Assembly (NCBI GenBank): GCA_020636315.1
Contig: JACJYA010000014.1
Location: 124,001 to 188,000, forward strand
Length of the DNA stretch: 64,000 nucleotides
Source of the DNA: Lewinellaceae bacterium
Lineage (GTDB): Bacteria > Bacteroidota > Bacteroidia > Chitinophagales > Saprospiraceae
Direction: 5' to 3'
Every line of letters starts with the position of its first letter. The stretch's first letter is position 1. Shown here in pieces: positions 1-8,235 of the stretch. The notes under the pieces are model-generated. The model had not been told where the DNA came from. It saw only the letters and a list, made by a program, of their open reading frames with translations, and searched no databases. The position numbers and the translations under genes were made by a program.

Positions 1-3000
1 GCTGCCGGGGAAGAAGGGCCCGGGAGTGGCGCTTGTTTTCAATTCTTTGGACAGGGCCAGGTCAAACTCCTGCTGAATGACCGTGATGGAAGCGTCATCG
101 TAGTCGTCTTCGTTCGGCCCCAGGCTACCGTTTCCGGGAGTCGAATCCATATCGTCGTATCCCAGGATGTTGAAGGCGCTGCCCACTTCTGCAAAGTTGG
201 TGAGGTTGGAGCCGCTGAAACCGGGCGCAACGGTGAAGGATACGTCAACCACCGTTATGGCGCCGGGCGCCAGGCTGGGGATGGGGAATGCCAGTTCGGC
301 CACATTGCCTACGGCGTTCCAGTCCGGGTCGGTTAGCAGCAGCCCGGACGGGAAATACTCGCGCAACTGGATATTCTGAGCGGTGAGGTCTCCCTCGTTG
401 GAAACCTCAATCTCGAAGGTAACGGTGCTGCCCGGAACGAAAGGCCCGGGGGTCTCGCTGGATTTCAGCCGTTTGCGCAGCGCCAGGTCAAAATCCTGCC
501 GGGTAACCGCAATGGTTGCTCCGTCGTAATCATCTTCGCCGGCGCCGGCGCTGCCGTTTCCGGGAGTAGAATCCGCATCACTCAGGTTTGAATTCGCATT
601 GCTGCCTGCAATCTCTGCATAATTCGTCAGGGACGCCCCCTGGAAAACGGGGCTGATGGTAAAGGTGATGTTCAGCGTTGTAGAGTCCCCTGGCAGCAGG
701 CTGGTAACCGGGCTGTTCAGCGTGGCGATACTTCCCAGGGCAGACCAGTCCTGGCTGGTCAGGATCAACCCCTGAGGGATATAATCCTGAACCTGTATCC
801 CCTGCGCCACTTCTTCCCCCTCATTTTTCACCGTAATGTTGTAGGCAACAGTACTGCCCGGGTAATACGGCCCTGGCGTCAGGATGGTATCCACCGACTT
901 GGAAAGGGCGAGGTCAAAACGCTTGGGGATGGAAATGAGAATGGTTTCCGTATCATCATCGTCCTCATCATGGCTGCCATTGGACGGTGTAGAATCGGCA
1001 TCCGGCAGGCCGTTGATATTGGTGGATGCGCCCAGTTCTGCACAGTTGACGAGGCTGTCTCCATTCATTACATCGTTGGTAATGTCAAACAGGATGGTTA
1101 CTGTTGCCGACTGGCCGGGTTCCAGGACGGGAATAGGGTTGGCTAACCGAAGGATATTGCCCTGTATGGCCTGCCAGTTGCTGTCATTGAGTTGGAGGCC
1201 GGGAGGATAGTAATCATACAATGTGATATTATTGGCAGCCAGGCTGCCCTGGTTGTAAACCGTCAGGTTAAAAGCAACCTGCCCTCCCGGCTGATAAGGG
1301 GCGGGAGTAAGGCTCGTGTTAAGGGTCTTGGAAAGGGCCAGGTCATAGGTTTGAACCACTACAATCCTGCTCTTTCCAATATCGTCTTCGGTATCCTGGG
1401 CGTTGGCCGGCGTCGAGTCTTCATCGGGCATGGAAAGGCTATTGGTGGCGCTGTTGACCTCCGCAACATTAGCGATGAGCTGGCCGGTAAAATCATCACT
1501 AATGGTAAAGGTGATATCCACCGTTGCTGATTCCCCGGCAGCCAGGCCCGTGATCGGTTCGCTGAGCACGGCGGAACCGAAAACCTGCGACCAGTTGTCG
1601 TCAGCCAGTATCAACCCGGGAGGGATGTAATCGATAACAGAAACCGATTCGGCATCGATATTGCCCTCATTGCTCACCCGGATGGAAAAAGTTACCGTAC
1701 TGCCCGGGTAGAAAGGGCCGGGCGTTTCGGATGTTTTGACTTTTTTGACGAGGGAAAGGTCAAAGGCGGGGAGAGGTTGTTCGACCGGGACTACGGCAAT
1801 GCCTTCGTCATCTTCGCCCGCATCGACACCATTACCGGGGGTGGAATCTATATCGTTCACCCCCAGGCTGTTGAAAGCTGAGAAAACCTCCGCCCGGTTG
1901 ATGAGTTCATCACCGTCAAAATCGTCATTAATTCTGAGCCTTATTGTCAAGGTGGCCGACTCTCCCGGCCACAGGTTGGAAATCGGCGAACCGCTAAGCG
2001 CCATACTACCGGAAAGGTTCCAGCCATTGTCTTCCAGCGTCGTGCCGGCCGGCAATTGATCGAGAACCTGAATTCCGTTGGCCGCCATATTGCCTTCGTT
2101 TGTTACCGTGATGTTGAAGCTGATATAGTCCCCGGGTTCAAAAGGCCCCGGCGTCATCTGATAATTGATCTCCTTTTTGAGGGCAAGGTCGAACACCGTA
2201 CCCGGCTGCCAGATACCGATGGTCGCGGTGTCATCATCGTCTTCCTGGTCACTGAAGTTGCCTGGGTTGGAATCCCGGTCCGCCAGCCCCGGTTGATTGG
2301 TAGCAAAAAAGATCTCGGCATAATTGGTTATGCTGGTGCCGGGAAAGTCGTCTGCAATGGTGAAAGTGATCTGCCGTGTAACGGTATTACCCGGAGCGAT
2401 ATTCGGGATCGCATTGTTTATCCGGACGATATTATTAGTAGAATAAGACCAGCTATTGTGGTTCAGCGTAAGGCCGTAAGGAACGAAGTCAATAATCTGT
2501 ACGTCCTGTGCCGGAACGTTCCCCTCGTTGGTGACCCTTATTGTAAAGGTAACCTGGTCACCGGGATAGTACGGGCCGGGATTTACTACTCTTTTTTCAA
2601 GCGACAGGTCAAAAACGGGGTTGACCCCGATTTTTGCCGATGCCTGGTCATCCTCGGAAGGCTGCTGGTTATTGGGAGTGGAGTCTGCGTCACTCTCTCC
2701 CATTGCATTGGTTGCATCGGCAATCTCCACCGTTTGGGTGATCGTATCACCGACAAAACTCTGATCTATTCGAAAGGTAACCTCACGGAAAACGGAAGTA
2801 CCGGAGGGCAGGACATCGATGGGCGTGCTGAGCTGAGCTGCGCTACCGGAAACCACCCATGCGGGGTCATTGAGGGTAAAGCCATTGGGGATATAACTGT
2901 TCAGCTGCACCATGGTGGCCTCCAGGGCGCCTTCATTGACCACTTCGATCGAAAAAGTAACATCATCGCCGGAGTAAAAGGGGCCGTCGCCAATGAGTGA

Positions 3001-6000
3001 CAGGTCGAGGGCGAGGTCAAAGGGGGTAATGCCCAGTACGGCGATCTGTTCCACATCGTGGTCGTCTTCATCTGTGGCGGCCTCGGTGCCGTTTACGGGC
3101 CCTGTGCCATCTCCATTGATGGCATTATCCGCTTCGGAACCGGGAGCGCCACCGGCATCATTGTCAGGCTGCCCGTCCGGAGTAGAGTCCACATCCGGCA
3201 GGTTAAAGCTGTTGCCTCCGTGATAGACCTCGGTGCGGTTGATGATGGTATCCAGGGGGTTGGAAGCCTTGATGCGCAGCGAGATGTTCAGAGACAGGGA
3301 ATCTCCCGGGCCGATATTCGGCAGGGGCCAGCGGGTATAGGTCACGCCATTTTCGTAAAACCAGATACCATCGTCCACCAGTTCCATCGCCTCATCCGGA
3401 TAGTAATCCACCAGGGTTAGCAGGCTGGTGGGCACCATTCCCTGATTGAAAACGGTGATGGAATAATTGACAATGTCTCCGGGATAAAAAGGAGGCGGGG
3501 TCAGCTCCTCGTTGAGCACCATTCGAAGAGCCAGGTCAAACCGGGCAGGAATAAAACCCGCATCCAGGGTGGGGTTGCCCTGCCCGATATCACCGGTAGA
3601 GAAACTGACGTAGGGCAGGCCGTCCGGAATATCTCCGGGCATGCCGGCAGAGAGGGCATCGGGATCGGGATCAGAATCATTCATGTAGGGGTTCGCACCA
3701 TTGCCTGCATGCCTGCCGGTAGGAACGTATAGTATGTCATTAACCAGGAGGAACCGGTCATCCGGATTGGCGGCATCATTGCCGAACACAATGAAATAAG
3801 GCGTGTTCGGTTGAAGGCCATCACCGGCCAGCCAGTCCTCGCCGGGGGTATCCGGCCGGGTGAAGTGATAGCGGCCGGCCGTGTCCGACTGAGTAGTGGC
3901 GAGCAAGGTTCCCGCTTCATCGTAAAGCGCTACAGGCAGGTTAGGCAAAGGCAGCTCGCAAGCCTCCTGAATACCATTGCCATTTTCATCTTCCCAAACG
4001 AAGTCACCGATCTGCAGCGGCGCGGGCCGGCATATACAAAAGTTGAGGTCACTGAGCCCTATTTGCTGAACACCGGGGTTGGCGGGCCCGTCGGGGCCGG
4101 CATACAGCCGGATAACCACAGAATCCACATCACCGGGGAATTGTAAAGCCAGATTACCATCGGCTGAAGCGCCGTTGGCGGTAAGGCCGTTGCCGGAATA
4201 TTCGTTAGGGGAGGCGATATCAAAGCTGCCGCCCAGCACGCCGGAACCGGCGGTAATATCGGAAAGGCCGGCCGGTATCTCTTCCCCGCCCAGAAACCCG
4301 TGAACAGTAACCCTGTCCTGATAAGACAGGCTGGCCACTCCCTGGCCGCCGCTCTCATCGATATCGAGAATGGAAAAAGCAAGCTGGCTGACCGGCTGGC
4401 TGAAGGTAATGATGTTTTCTACATACTGGCCCTGAGCGGCGGCATCCATACCGATAGCCCAGAAGCCCCGCTGGCCGCCCTGAGGCGAGAAATCATTATC
4501 GGACAGGAAGGCCGAGCCGGAGGCTATGCCAAATGGGTCATTTTTTTGAACATCCAGCGCCACCCCATCAATGGAATATGGCGTAGGGTCGTTGTTATCC
4601 GGGAAAGCCATCCAGTCAAATATCCTTACACATTCCGGTTCCAGAGAGGCAGGCTCTGCACACCAACTGATATTCCCGATGCCAATACCCTGGACACCAC
4701 CTCCATCTTCCGGAGATACGGAAGAAAGCGTTATGGCCAACTGGTCAACCGGTTGTCCGAAACGGATGGTGACATTACCAGCATCGGAGGCATCATCAAC
4801 CGGGGAAGTGCCCTCAAAGAGGTAGGGTTCCAGGACACTTACCGCACTACCCGCCGCGATATCCGCCAGGGACAGGCTTACCGGAACACCGCCGAGATAG
4901 CCCTGAACACTTACCCGGTCTATGGCATTGCCGGCCAGATCAATATCGAGCAGGCTGAAGGAAAGTTCTGCAACCGGGCGGCTGAAAGCAAAGACGACAC
5001 CCATGCCACCGCCAGCGGCAGCAGCCGGCACGCCTGCGTCCATCTCAAGTAAGTAATAAGCATCTGCTCCGCCGTAAGAAGAATGGTACACCCTATGAGC
5101 ATAAGGAGTTGCTCCATCCAACGTGCGGGCCCAGAAGACCTCATCCTGGTTCACCTGGGCTACAAACGGAGGCGCGGGGAAAGGGTTGGCTCCATTGGTG
5201 AAGGCCCGCCAGTCTAGCACGTTGGGCGCGCCGGAACAATCCAGAGAAGTTGGGTTATCGGGGTTGGAACAATACCGGGCCGATTGTTCCATGAAGGCTG
5301 CATTTACGGAGCAGTCGCCTGCCATTACAAATTGCACCGGCGACCCGTTATCTGGCCCGGCGAGAGAAGGGTTTATCCCCGGAACCTGCTGGGTGGAGAA
5401 TTCCACGCGGTATTCTTCACCCGCATTTAAGCCAGTGACGCTCCATTGGCCATCGGCATTGGTGAAAGCAGTCCCCCGCAATTGCTCCTCACAATCATAT
5501 ACCTCAATTTTAATGTTAGGTTGGCCGGGTTCTCCGTCGAAAAGGCCGTCGGCAACGTTTTCTTTCCAGGCCATCCCTCCAATAGTGGTTGGCGTGGCCA
5601 GGCATGGGGGGGTACAGGCGACCGCATCGGCCGTACTGAAATCCTCGCAGGCGCCCGGGCCGGTAAAACGGGCGGTTACCGGATAACCGTACCCCGGGCT
5701 GGGCAGGGTAAACCCGGAAAAGGTATGCACCCCACTGGCCGCTGAAGGGGTGAACAACTGGCTTTGCCCCCCGACATTAACCTGAATAGAACTCCCTGGT
5801 GCTGATGACCACCTCACAGCCACTTCCGCCGCAAACACATTACTACCATTGTCGAAACTGCAATCTACATTTACAGATTGTATCCTGATGGTGCATTGGG
5901 CATTGGCCAGGAAGGGATTTCCAATCCAAAAAATGAGGCTGACAAAGCCAGGAAAAAGGCTTGGGTGAGCGAAAATTTTTGCTACTGTTTTCTCAATGAA

Positions 6001-6021
6001 TGCCGTGTAGCGTCCTCTCAT
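1..6021 (-). CDS. Giant secreted surface protein with DUF11 repeats (3' end outside window)
   Basis: The frame is open from an ATG at 6019-6021 to base 1, giving 2007 residues with no stop; the C-terminus is missing. Residues 1-42 form a long signal peptide with a hydrophobic core, ending ANAQ. Around 145-210 and 667-745 are SdrD-B/SpaA-like modules (GGMAWKENVADGLFDGEPGQ and GDFVWEDENGNGIQEACELP). The stretch between them has two similar domains with FSRPVAELSF / FSQPVSQLAF motifs. From about residue 830 onward there are eight complete DUF11-type repeats and the start of a ninth, each beginning FDLAL and ending in an acidic DxDSTPxN...EDD motif. This architecture is typical of cell-surface or type IX secreted adhesin-like proteins; calcium binding by the acidic motifs is inference. 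No neighbour to the right is co-directional, so it probably has its own promoter. Confidence 0.9.
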   Translation of the reverse strand, partial: MRGRYTAFIEKTVAKIFAHPSLFPGFVSLIFWIGNPFLANAQCTIRIQSVNVDCSFDNGSNVFAAEVAVRWSSAPGSSIQVNVGGQSQLFTPSAASGVHTFSGFTLPSPGYGYPVTARFTGPGACEDFSTADAVACTPPCLATPTTIGGMAWKENVADGLFDGEPGQPNIKIEVYDCEEQLRGTAFTNADGQWSVTGLNAGEEYRVEFSTQQVPGINPSLAGPDNGSPVQFVMAGDCSVNAAFMEQSARYCSNPDNPTSLDCSGAPNVLDWRAFTNGANPFPAPPFVAQVNQDEVFWARTLDGATPYAHRVYHSSYGGADAYYLLEMDAGVPAAAAGGGMGVVFAFSRPVAELSFSLLDIDLAGNAIDRVSVQGYLGGVPVSLSLADIAAGSAVSVLEPYLFEGTSPVDDASDAGNVTIRFGQPVDQLAITLSSVSPEDGGGVQGIGIGNISWCAEPASLEPECVRIFDWMAFPDNNDPTPYSIDGVALDVQKNDPFGIASGSAFLSDNDFSPQGGQRGFWAIGMDAAAQGQYVENIITFSQPVSQLAFSILDIDESGGQGVASLSYQDRVTVHGFLGGEEIPAGLSDITAGSGVLGGSFDIASPNEYSGNGLTANGASADGNLALQFPGDVDSVVIRLYAGPDGPANPGVQQIGLSDLNFCICRPAPLQIGDFVWEDENGNGIQEACELPLPNLPVALYDEAGTLLATTQSDTAGRYHFTRPDTPGEDWLAGDGLQPNTPYFIVFGNDAANPDDRFLLVNDILYVPTGRHAGNGANPYMNDSDPDPDALSAGMPGDIPDGLPYVSFSTGDIGQGNPTLDAGFIPARFDLALRMVLNEELTPPPFYPGDIVNYSITVFNQGMVPTSLLTLVDYYPDEAMELVDDGIWFYENGVTYTRWPLPNIGPGDSLSLNISLRIKASNPLDTIINRTEVYHGGNSFNLPDVDSTPDGQPDNDAGGAPGSEADNAINGDGTGPVNGTEAATDEDDHDVEQIAVLGITPFDLALDLSLIGDGPFYSGDDVTFSIEVVNEGALEATMVQLNSYIPNGFTLNDPAWVVSGSAAQLSTPIDVLPSGTSVFREVTFRIDQSFVGDTITQTVEIADATNAMGESDADSTPNNQQPSEDDQASAKIGVNPVFDLSLEKRVVNPGPYYPGDQVTFTIRVTNEGNVPAQDVQIIDFVPYGLTLNHNSWSYSTNNIVRINNAIPNIAPGNTVTRQITFTIADDFPGTSITNYAEIFFATNQPGLADRDSNPGNFSDQEDDDDTATIGIWQPGTVFDLALKKEINYQMTPGPFEPGDYISFNITVTNEGNMAANGIQVLDQLPAGTTLEDNGWNLSGSMALSGSPISNLWPGESATLTIRLRINDDFDGDELINRAEVFSAFNSLGVNDIDSTPGNGVDAGEDDEGIAVVPVEQPLPAFDLSLVKKVKTSETPGPFYPGSTVTFSIRVSNEGNIDAESVSVIDYIPPGLILADDNWSQVFGSAVLSEPITGLAAGESATVDITFTISDDFTGQLIANVAEVNSATNSLSMPDEDSTPANAQDTEDDIGKSRIVVVQTYDLALSKTLNTSLTPAPYQPGGQVAFNLTVYNQGSLAANNITLYDYYPPGLQLNDSNWQAIQGNILRLANPIPVLEPGQSATVTILFDITNDVMNGDSLVNCAELGASTNINGLPDADSTPSNGSHDEDDDDTETILISIPKRFDLALSKSVDTILTPGPYYPGSTVAYNITVKNEGEEVAQGIQVQDYIPQGLILTSQDWSALGSIATLNSPVTSLLPGDSTTLNITFTISPVFQGASLTNYAEIAGSNANSNLSDADSTPGNGSAGAGEDDYDGATIAVTRQDFDLALRKRLKSSETPGPFVPGSTVTFEIEVSNEGDLTAQNIQLREYFPSGLLLTDPDWNAVGNVAELAFPIPSLAPGAITVVDVSFTVAPGFSGSNLTNFAEVGSAFNILGYDDMDSTPGNGSLGPNEDDYDDASITVIQQEFDLALSKELKTSATPGPFFPGS
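60..3540 (-). repeat. Tandem DUF11 coding repeats, period about 425 bp
   Basis: The codons for FDLAL (YDLAL once) recur on the minus strand near 60, 485, 910, 1340, 1755, 2185, 2605, 3015 and 3535. Spacing is about 425 bp, except the first repeat of the protein (about 520 bp), which carries an extra acidic insertion near 3090-3180. Repeats are diverged in DNA but conserved in the FDLAL start, the PG(P)FYPG motif and the DSTP-EDD end. Confidence 0.85.
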
Positions 6022-6658
6022 GCGAATTAAAATTTGTTAGCTTAACAAAAGCCCCCCCTCTCTCATAGTCATGAGAAGGCTTAATGCAAATGGGATTCTT
6101 ATGTATGATTTGTTATAGCAAAAACGGCGCCGTCCTCTGTTTGACGAAAAAAAACTCCATTGAGTACACTTCGGCTGAAAAAATTGCAGGAAGGGGGAGC
6201 CTTCTTTCACATTTCAATAGCCAATGTGTATAGCACAAGTGGAGTAAATTGAAGGGTTTGTAAGGGTTGGCGCCTGTGCAGGGTAACTAAGAAACGTATT
6301 TTTTTGCCGACAGGATACCGGCAGCTATCCGTACTTATTGATAGTGAAAATTGTTTGGGGCTGGTTGACACCAGCTCTGCAAAAATAGGCAATAATTCGG
6401 ATCTCTTCCAGTTTTAAACCTCTTTTTTGGAAGTTGATGACATAAAATGGATCAGAAAAAACATTTTGGGGCCAGAATAGCCGTTTTTGCAAAATTTTAA
6501 CACGGAAAAATGTATTACCAGCAATTTTCGGCCCAATTTTCGGCAACCTTTGCATTCGTTTTTCGTCCTTGAATAGATAGAGCTTTTTAATTGGCGGCCG
6601 GGCTTTGCCAACCACCAGGCCGGGCCGGCAGGTTTAGTAGAGAAAAAATACATCTCAG
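6022..6658. other. Intergenic region between divergent genes, no gene seen
   Basis: The region is richer in A and T than its surroundings and separates the giant surface gene (leftward) from a DUF2141 gene (rightward). It must hold both promoters, but no clear TTG-N20-TAnnTTTG pair was found. Visible features are the inverted repeat TTTGTTA-GCT-TAACAAA at 6033-6049, a short hairpin CTCAT/ATGAG at 6063-6076, and a tandem pair of CAATTTTCGGC at 6522-6532 and 6534-6544. The open frames at 6207-6392 and 6325-6615 (minus) have no recognisable protein character. Confidence 0.5.
6033..6049. promoter_or_regulatory. Inverted repeat TTTGTTA-GCT-TAACAAA near the giant gene start
   Basis: Perfect 7-bp arms with a 3-base spacer, 11 bases upstream of the start codon of the giant surface gene. 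One half with the spacer (TTTGTTAGCT) is repeated at 40241-40250, just upstream of the sorting-domain protein gene, in the same orientation relative to the coding strand. Operator or 5' UTR function is inference. Confidence 0.35.
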
Positions 6659-7129
6659 ATGATCTCCATTCTGTTCCGATTCCTGATGGTACTGCCTGCT
6701 TTAATGGCGCCCGGGCCCATACAGCCTGGGGCACCCTCCGTCGCCGGGCCCGGCGACGGCCAGTTGATCATTGAAGTAGGCAATATCAAGGAAGCAAAGG
6801 GGACGATCTGGGTCGGTATTTATGATTCCCAGGAGAACTATCTGGTCAAAGAAAAGGCCATTGTCCAGGGTTTCAAAGTAGAAAAGACAGGCGAAACGCG
6901 CTTTTCCATACCGGGCCTGCCCTTTGGCACCTATGCCGTAGCCCTTTTCCACGACGTCAATGACAACGGGGAACTGGATCGGAATTTTCTCGGCATTCCC
7001 ACCGAACCGTTTGCCTTCTCCCGGCCTCCCCGTTCCAAATGGCGCCTCCCCAGTTTTTCCGAAGTCTCGTTCCAGTTTCGATCCGGTAGCCAGCGTCTGC
7101 GCATCAGCCTGAAGGAATGGTACGATTGA
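6659..7129 (+). CDS. DUF2141 domain secreted protein
   Basis: 156 residues. The N-terminus is hydrophobic (MISILFRFLMVLPALMAPG) and probably a signal peptide. The rest matches DUF2141: a beta-rich fold with the hallmark stretch YAVALFHDVNDNGELDRNFL near residues 96-115, then GIPTEPFAF and a C-terminal PSFSEVSFQF segment. The family is periplasmic or extracytoplasmic with no defined biochemical role. The ATG at 6659 is the first in frame. The next gene starts 65 bp downstream but has its own TAnnTTTG element, so co-transcription is uncertain. Confidence 0.85.
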   Translation: MISILFRFLMVLPALMAPGPIQPGAPSVAGPGDGQLIIEVGNIKEAKGTIWVGIYDSQENYLVKEKAIVQGFKVEKTGETRFSIPGLPFGTYAVALFHDVNDNGELDRNFLGIPTEPFAFSRPPRSKWRLPSFSEVSFQFRSGSQRLRISLKEWYD

Positions 7130-7165
7130 GGGTTCAGGAATAAAGGCCGTATGCAAAATCTGCTT

Positions 7166-7173
7166 TACCTTTG
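7166..7173 (+). promoter_or_regulatory. Putative -7 element TACCTTTG
   Basis: Exact match to the Bacteroidota -7 consensus TAnnTTTG, 21 bases before the response regulator ATG. No good -33 TTTG was found at the usual distance. Confidence 0.4.
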
Positions 7174-7194
7174 CCGCAAGCAAAGCCTGCATTC

Positions 7195-7953
7195 ATGAAA
7201 ACCCTTATCATTGAAGACGAAAAGCCGGCAGCCCTGCGGCTTCAGCAATTGCTCGAGCAGCAACGACCGAAGACTGAAGTGCTGGCCCTCATCGGCAGTG
7301 TGGAGAAAGCGGTGCAGTGGCTGAGAGGAAATCCCTTGCCTGACCTGATGTTCCTGGACATCCAACTGGCTGATGGGCTTAGTTTCGACATCTTCCGGGA
7401 AGTGGAAGTGCAGGCTCCGGTTGTCTTTACCACTGCCTACGATCAATACACGCTGAAAGCTTTTAAGCTCAACAGCATTGATTACCTGCTCAAACCCATC
7501 GACCCTGAAGAACTGGAACAGGCACTGATGAAGTTCGAACGTTTTTTTGGAAAAGCTCCCTCTCTGGATACCACGGCAATCGAAAACCTCATCCAATCCT
7601 TCCAGGCCCCCGAATTTAAAAAGCGGTTCATCGTAAAAGCCGGCCAGCAACTCACTTATATTCTGGCCGATGACATCCAGTATTTTTACTCTGAAGACGG
7701 CCTGTTGTTCGCACAGATGAGAGATAAAAAACGCCATGCCATTGATTATACCCTCGACCAACTGGAGAGTTTGCTGGACCCCGGCGCCTTTTTCCGGCTA
7801 AACCGCAAAACTATCGCCCACATCAATTCCATCTACAAAGTGTCTCCCTATTTCAACAGCCGCCTCATCGTGGAACTTCGTCCACAAGCCTCTTTCGAGG
7901 TGATCGTCAGCAGGGATAGGGTAGGCGATTTCAAGAGCTGGCTGGATAAATAG
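7195..7953 (+). CDS. LytTR-family response regulator
   Basis: 252 residues from ATG 7195, which puts the receiver motif MKTLIIEDE at the N-terminus; a TTG at 7171 would add eight residues and is less likely. The receiver domain covers about 1-120, with acidic E7/D8, phosphoacceptor D55 (LMFLDIQLADG) and the LLKPID lysine near residue 100. The LytTR DNA-binding domain covers about 145-250 (FIVKAGQQLTYI, FFRLNRKTIAHINSI). Such regulators normally pair with a membrane histidine kinase of the LytS or His_kinase type, but none lies in this window, so the partner is encoded elsewhere. Target genes cannot be read from the sequence. Confidence 0.95.
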   Translation: MKTLIIEDEKPAALRLQQLLEQQRPKTEVLALIGSVEKAVQWLRGNPLPDLMFLDIQLADGLSFDIFREVEVQAPVVFTTAYDQYTLKAFKLNSIDYLLKPIDPEELEQALMKFERFFGKAPSLDTTAIENLIQSFQAPEFKKRFIVKAGQQLTYILADDIQYFYSEDGLLFAQMRDKKRHAIDYTLDQLESLLDPGAFFRLNRKTIAHINSIYKVSPYFNSRLIVELRPQASFEVIVSRDRVGDFKSWLDK

Positions 7954-8084
7954 ATGGCTTCCACAACCGGTTTTTTTATCCCTCTCCAGCAAAATATTTG
8001 CCCTATGGGTTGAACTTTAACTAAAATAATGGCAAATTGTGCCGCGTTATTATCATAATCCCTTTAAACAAAGAATAATCCCCC

Positions 8085-8219
8085 ATGAACAAACATACTC
8101 CCATTAAAGAGACATCTTCAGATGTCATCTTCGCTCTTTTCCTGTTCCTGATCTGTATCCTGATTTCCCTTTTTTTCGACTCCGACAGCCTTTTTGCCAC
8201 CTACGTGCTGGCGCATTAA
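8085..8219 (+). CDS. Small single-pass membrane protein, unknown
   Basis: A 44-residue open frame from ATG 8085 to TAA 8217-8219. A short charged N-terminus (MNKHTPIKETSSD) precedes one hydrophobic helix (VIFALFLFLICILISLFF). The layout looks like a genuine small membrane protein, but length alone does not prove coding, and the region could be simple intergenic DNA between convergent genes. No family recognised. Confidence 0.4.
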   Translation: MNKHTPIKETSSDVIFALFLFLICILISLFFDSDSLFATYVLAH

Positions 8220-8235
8220 GCTTTATGAGTCATAC

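Noticed and set aside
2056..3000. Open frame of 314 codons on the plus strand
   Set aside because: It lies antisense to the giant surface gene, has no protein-like composition, and arises from the repeat structure on the other strand.
60..3540. Evenly spaced repeats as a CRISPR array
   Set aside because: Period is about 425 bp, repeats are diverged, and they translate to a continuous protein with DUF11 domains.
4300..5052. Open frame of 250 codons on the plus strand
   Set aside because: Antisense to the giant surface protein, whose minus frame is continuous and clearly coding here.
6325..6734. Two overlapping minus-strand frames between the giant gene and the DUF2141 gene
   Set aside because: No domain, composition typical of A/T-rich intergenic DNA, and one runs into the start of the DUF2141 gene.
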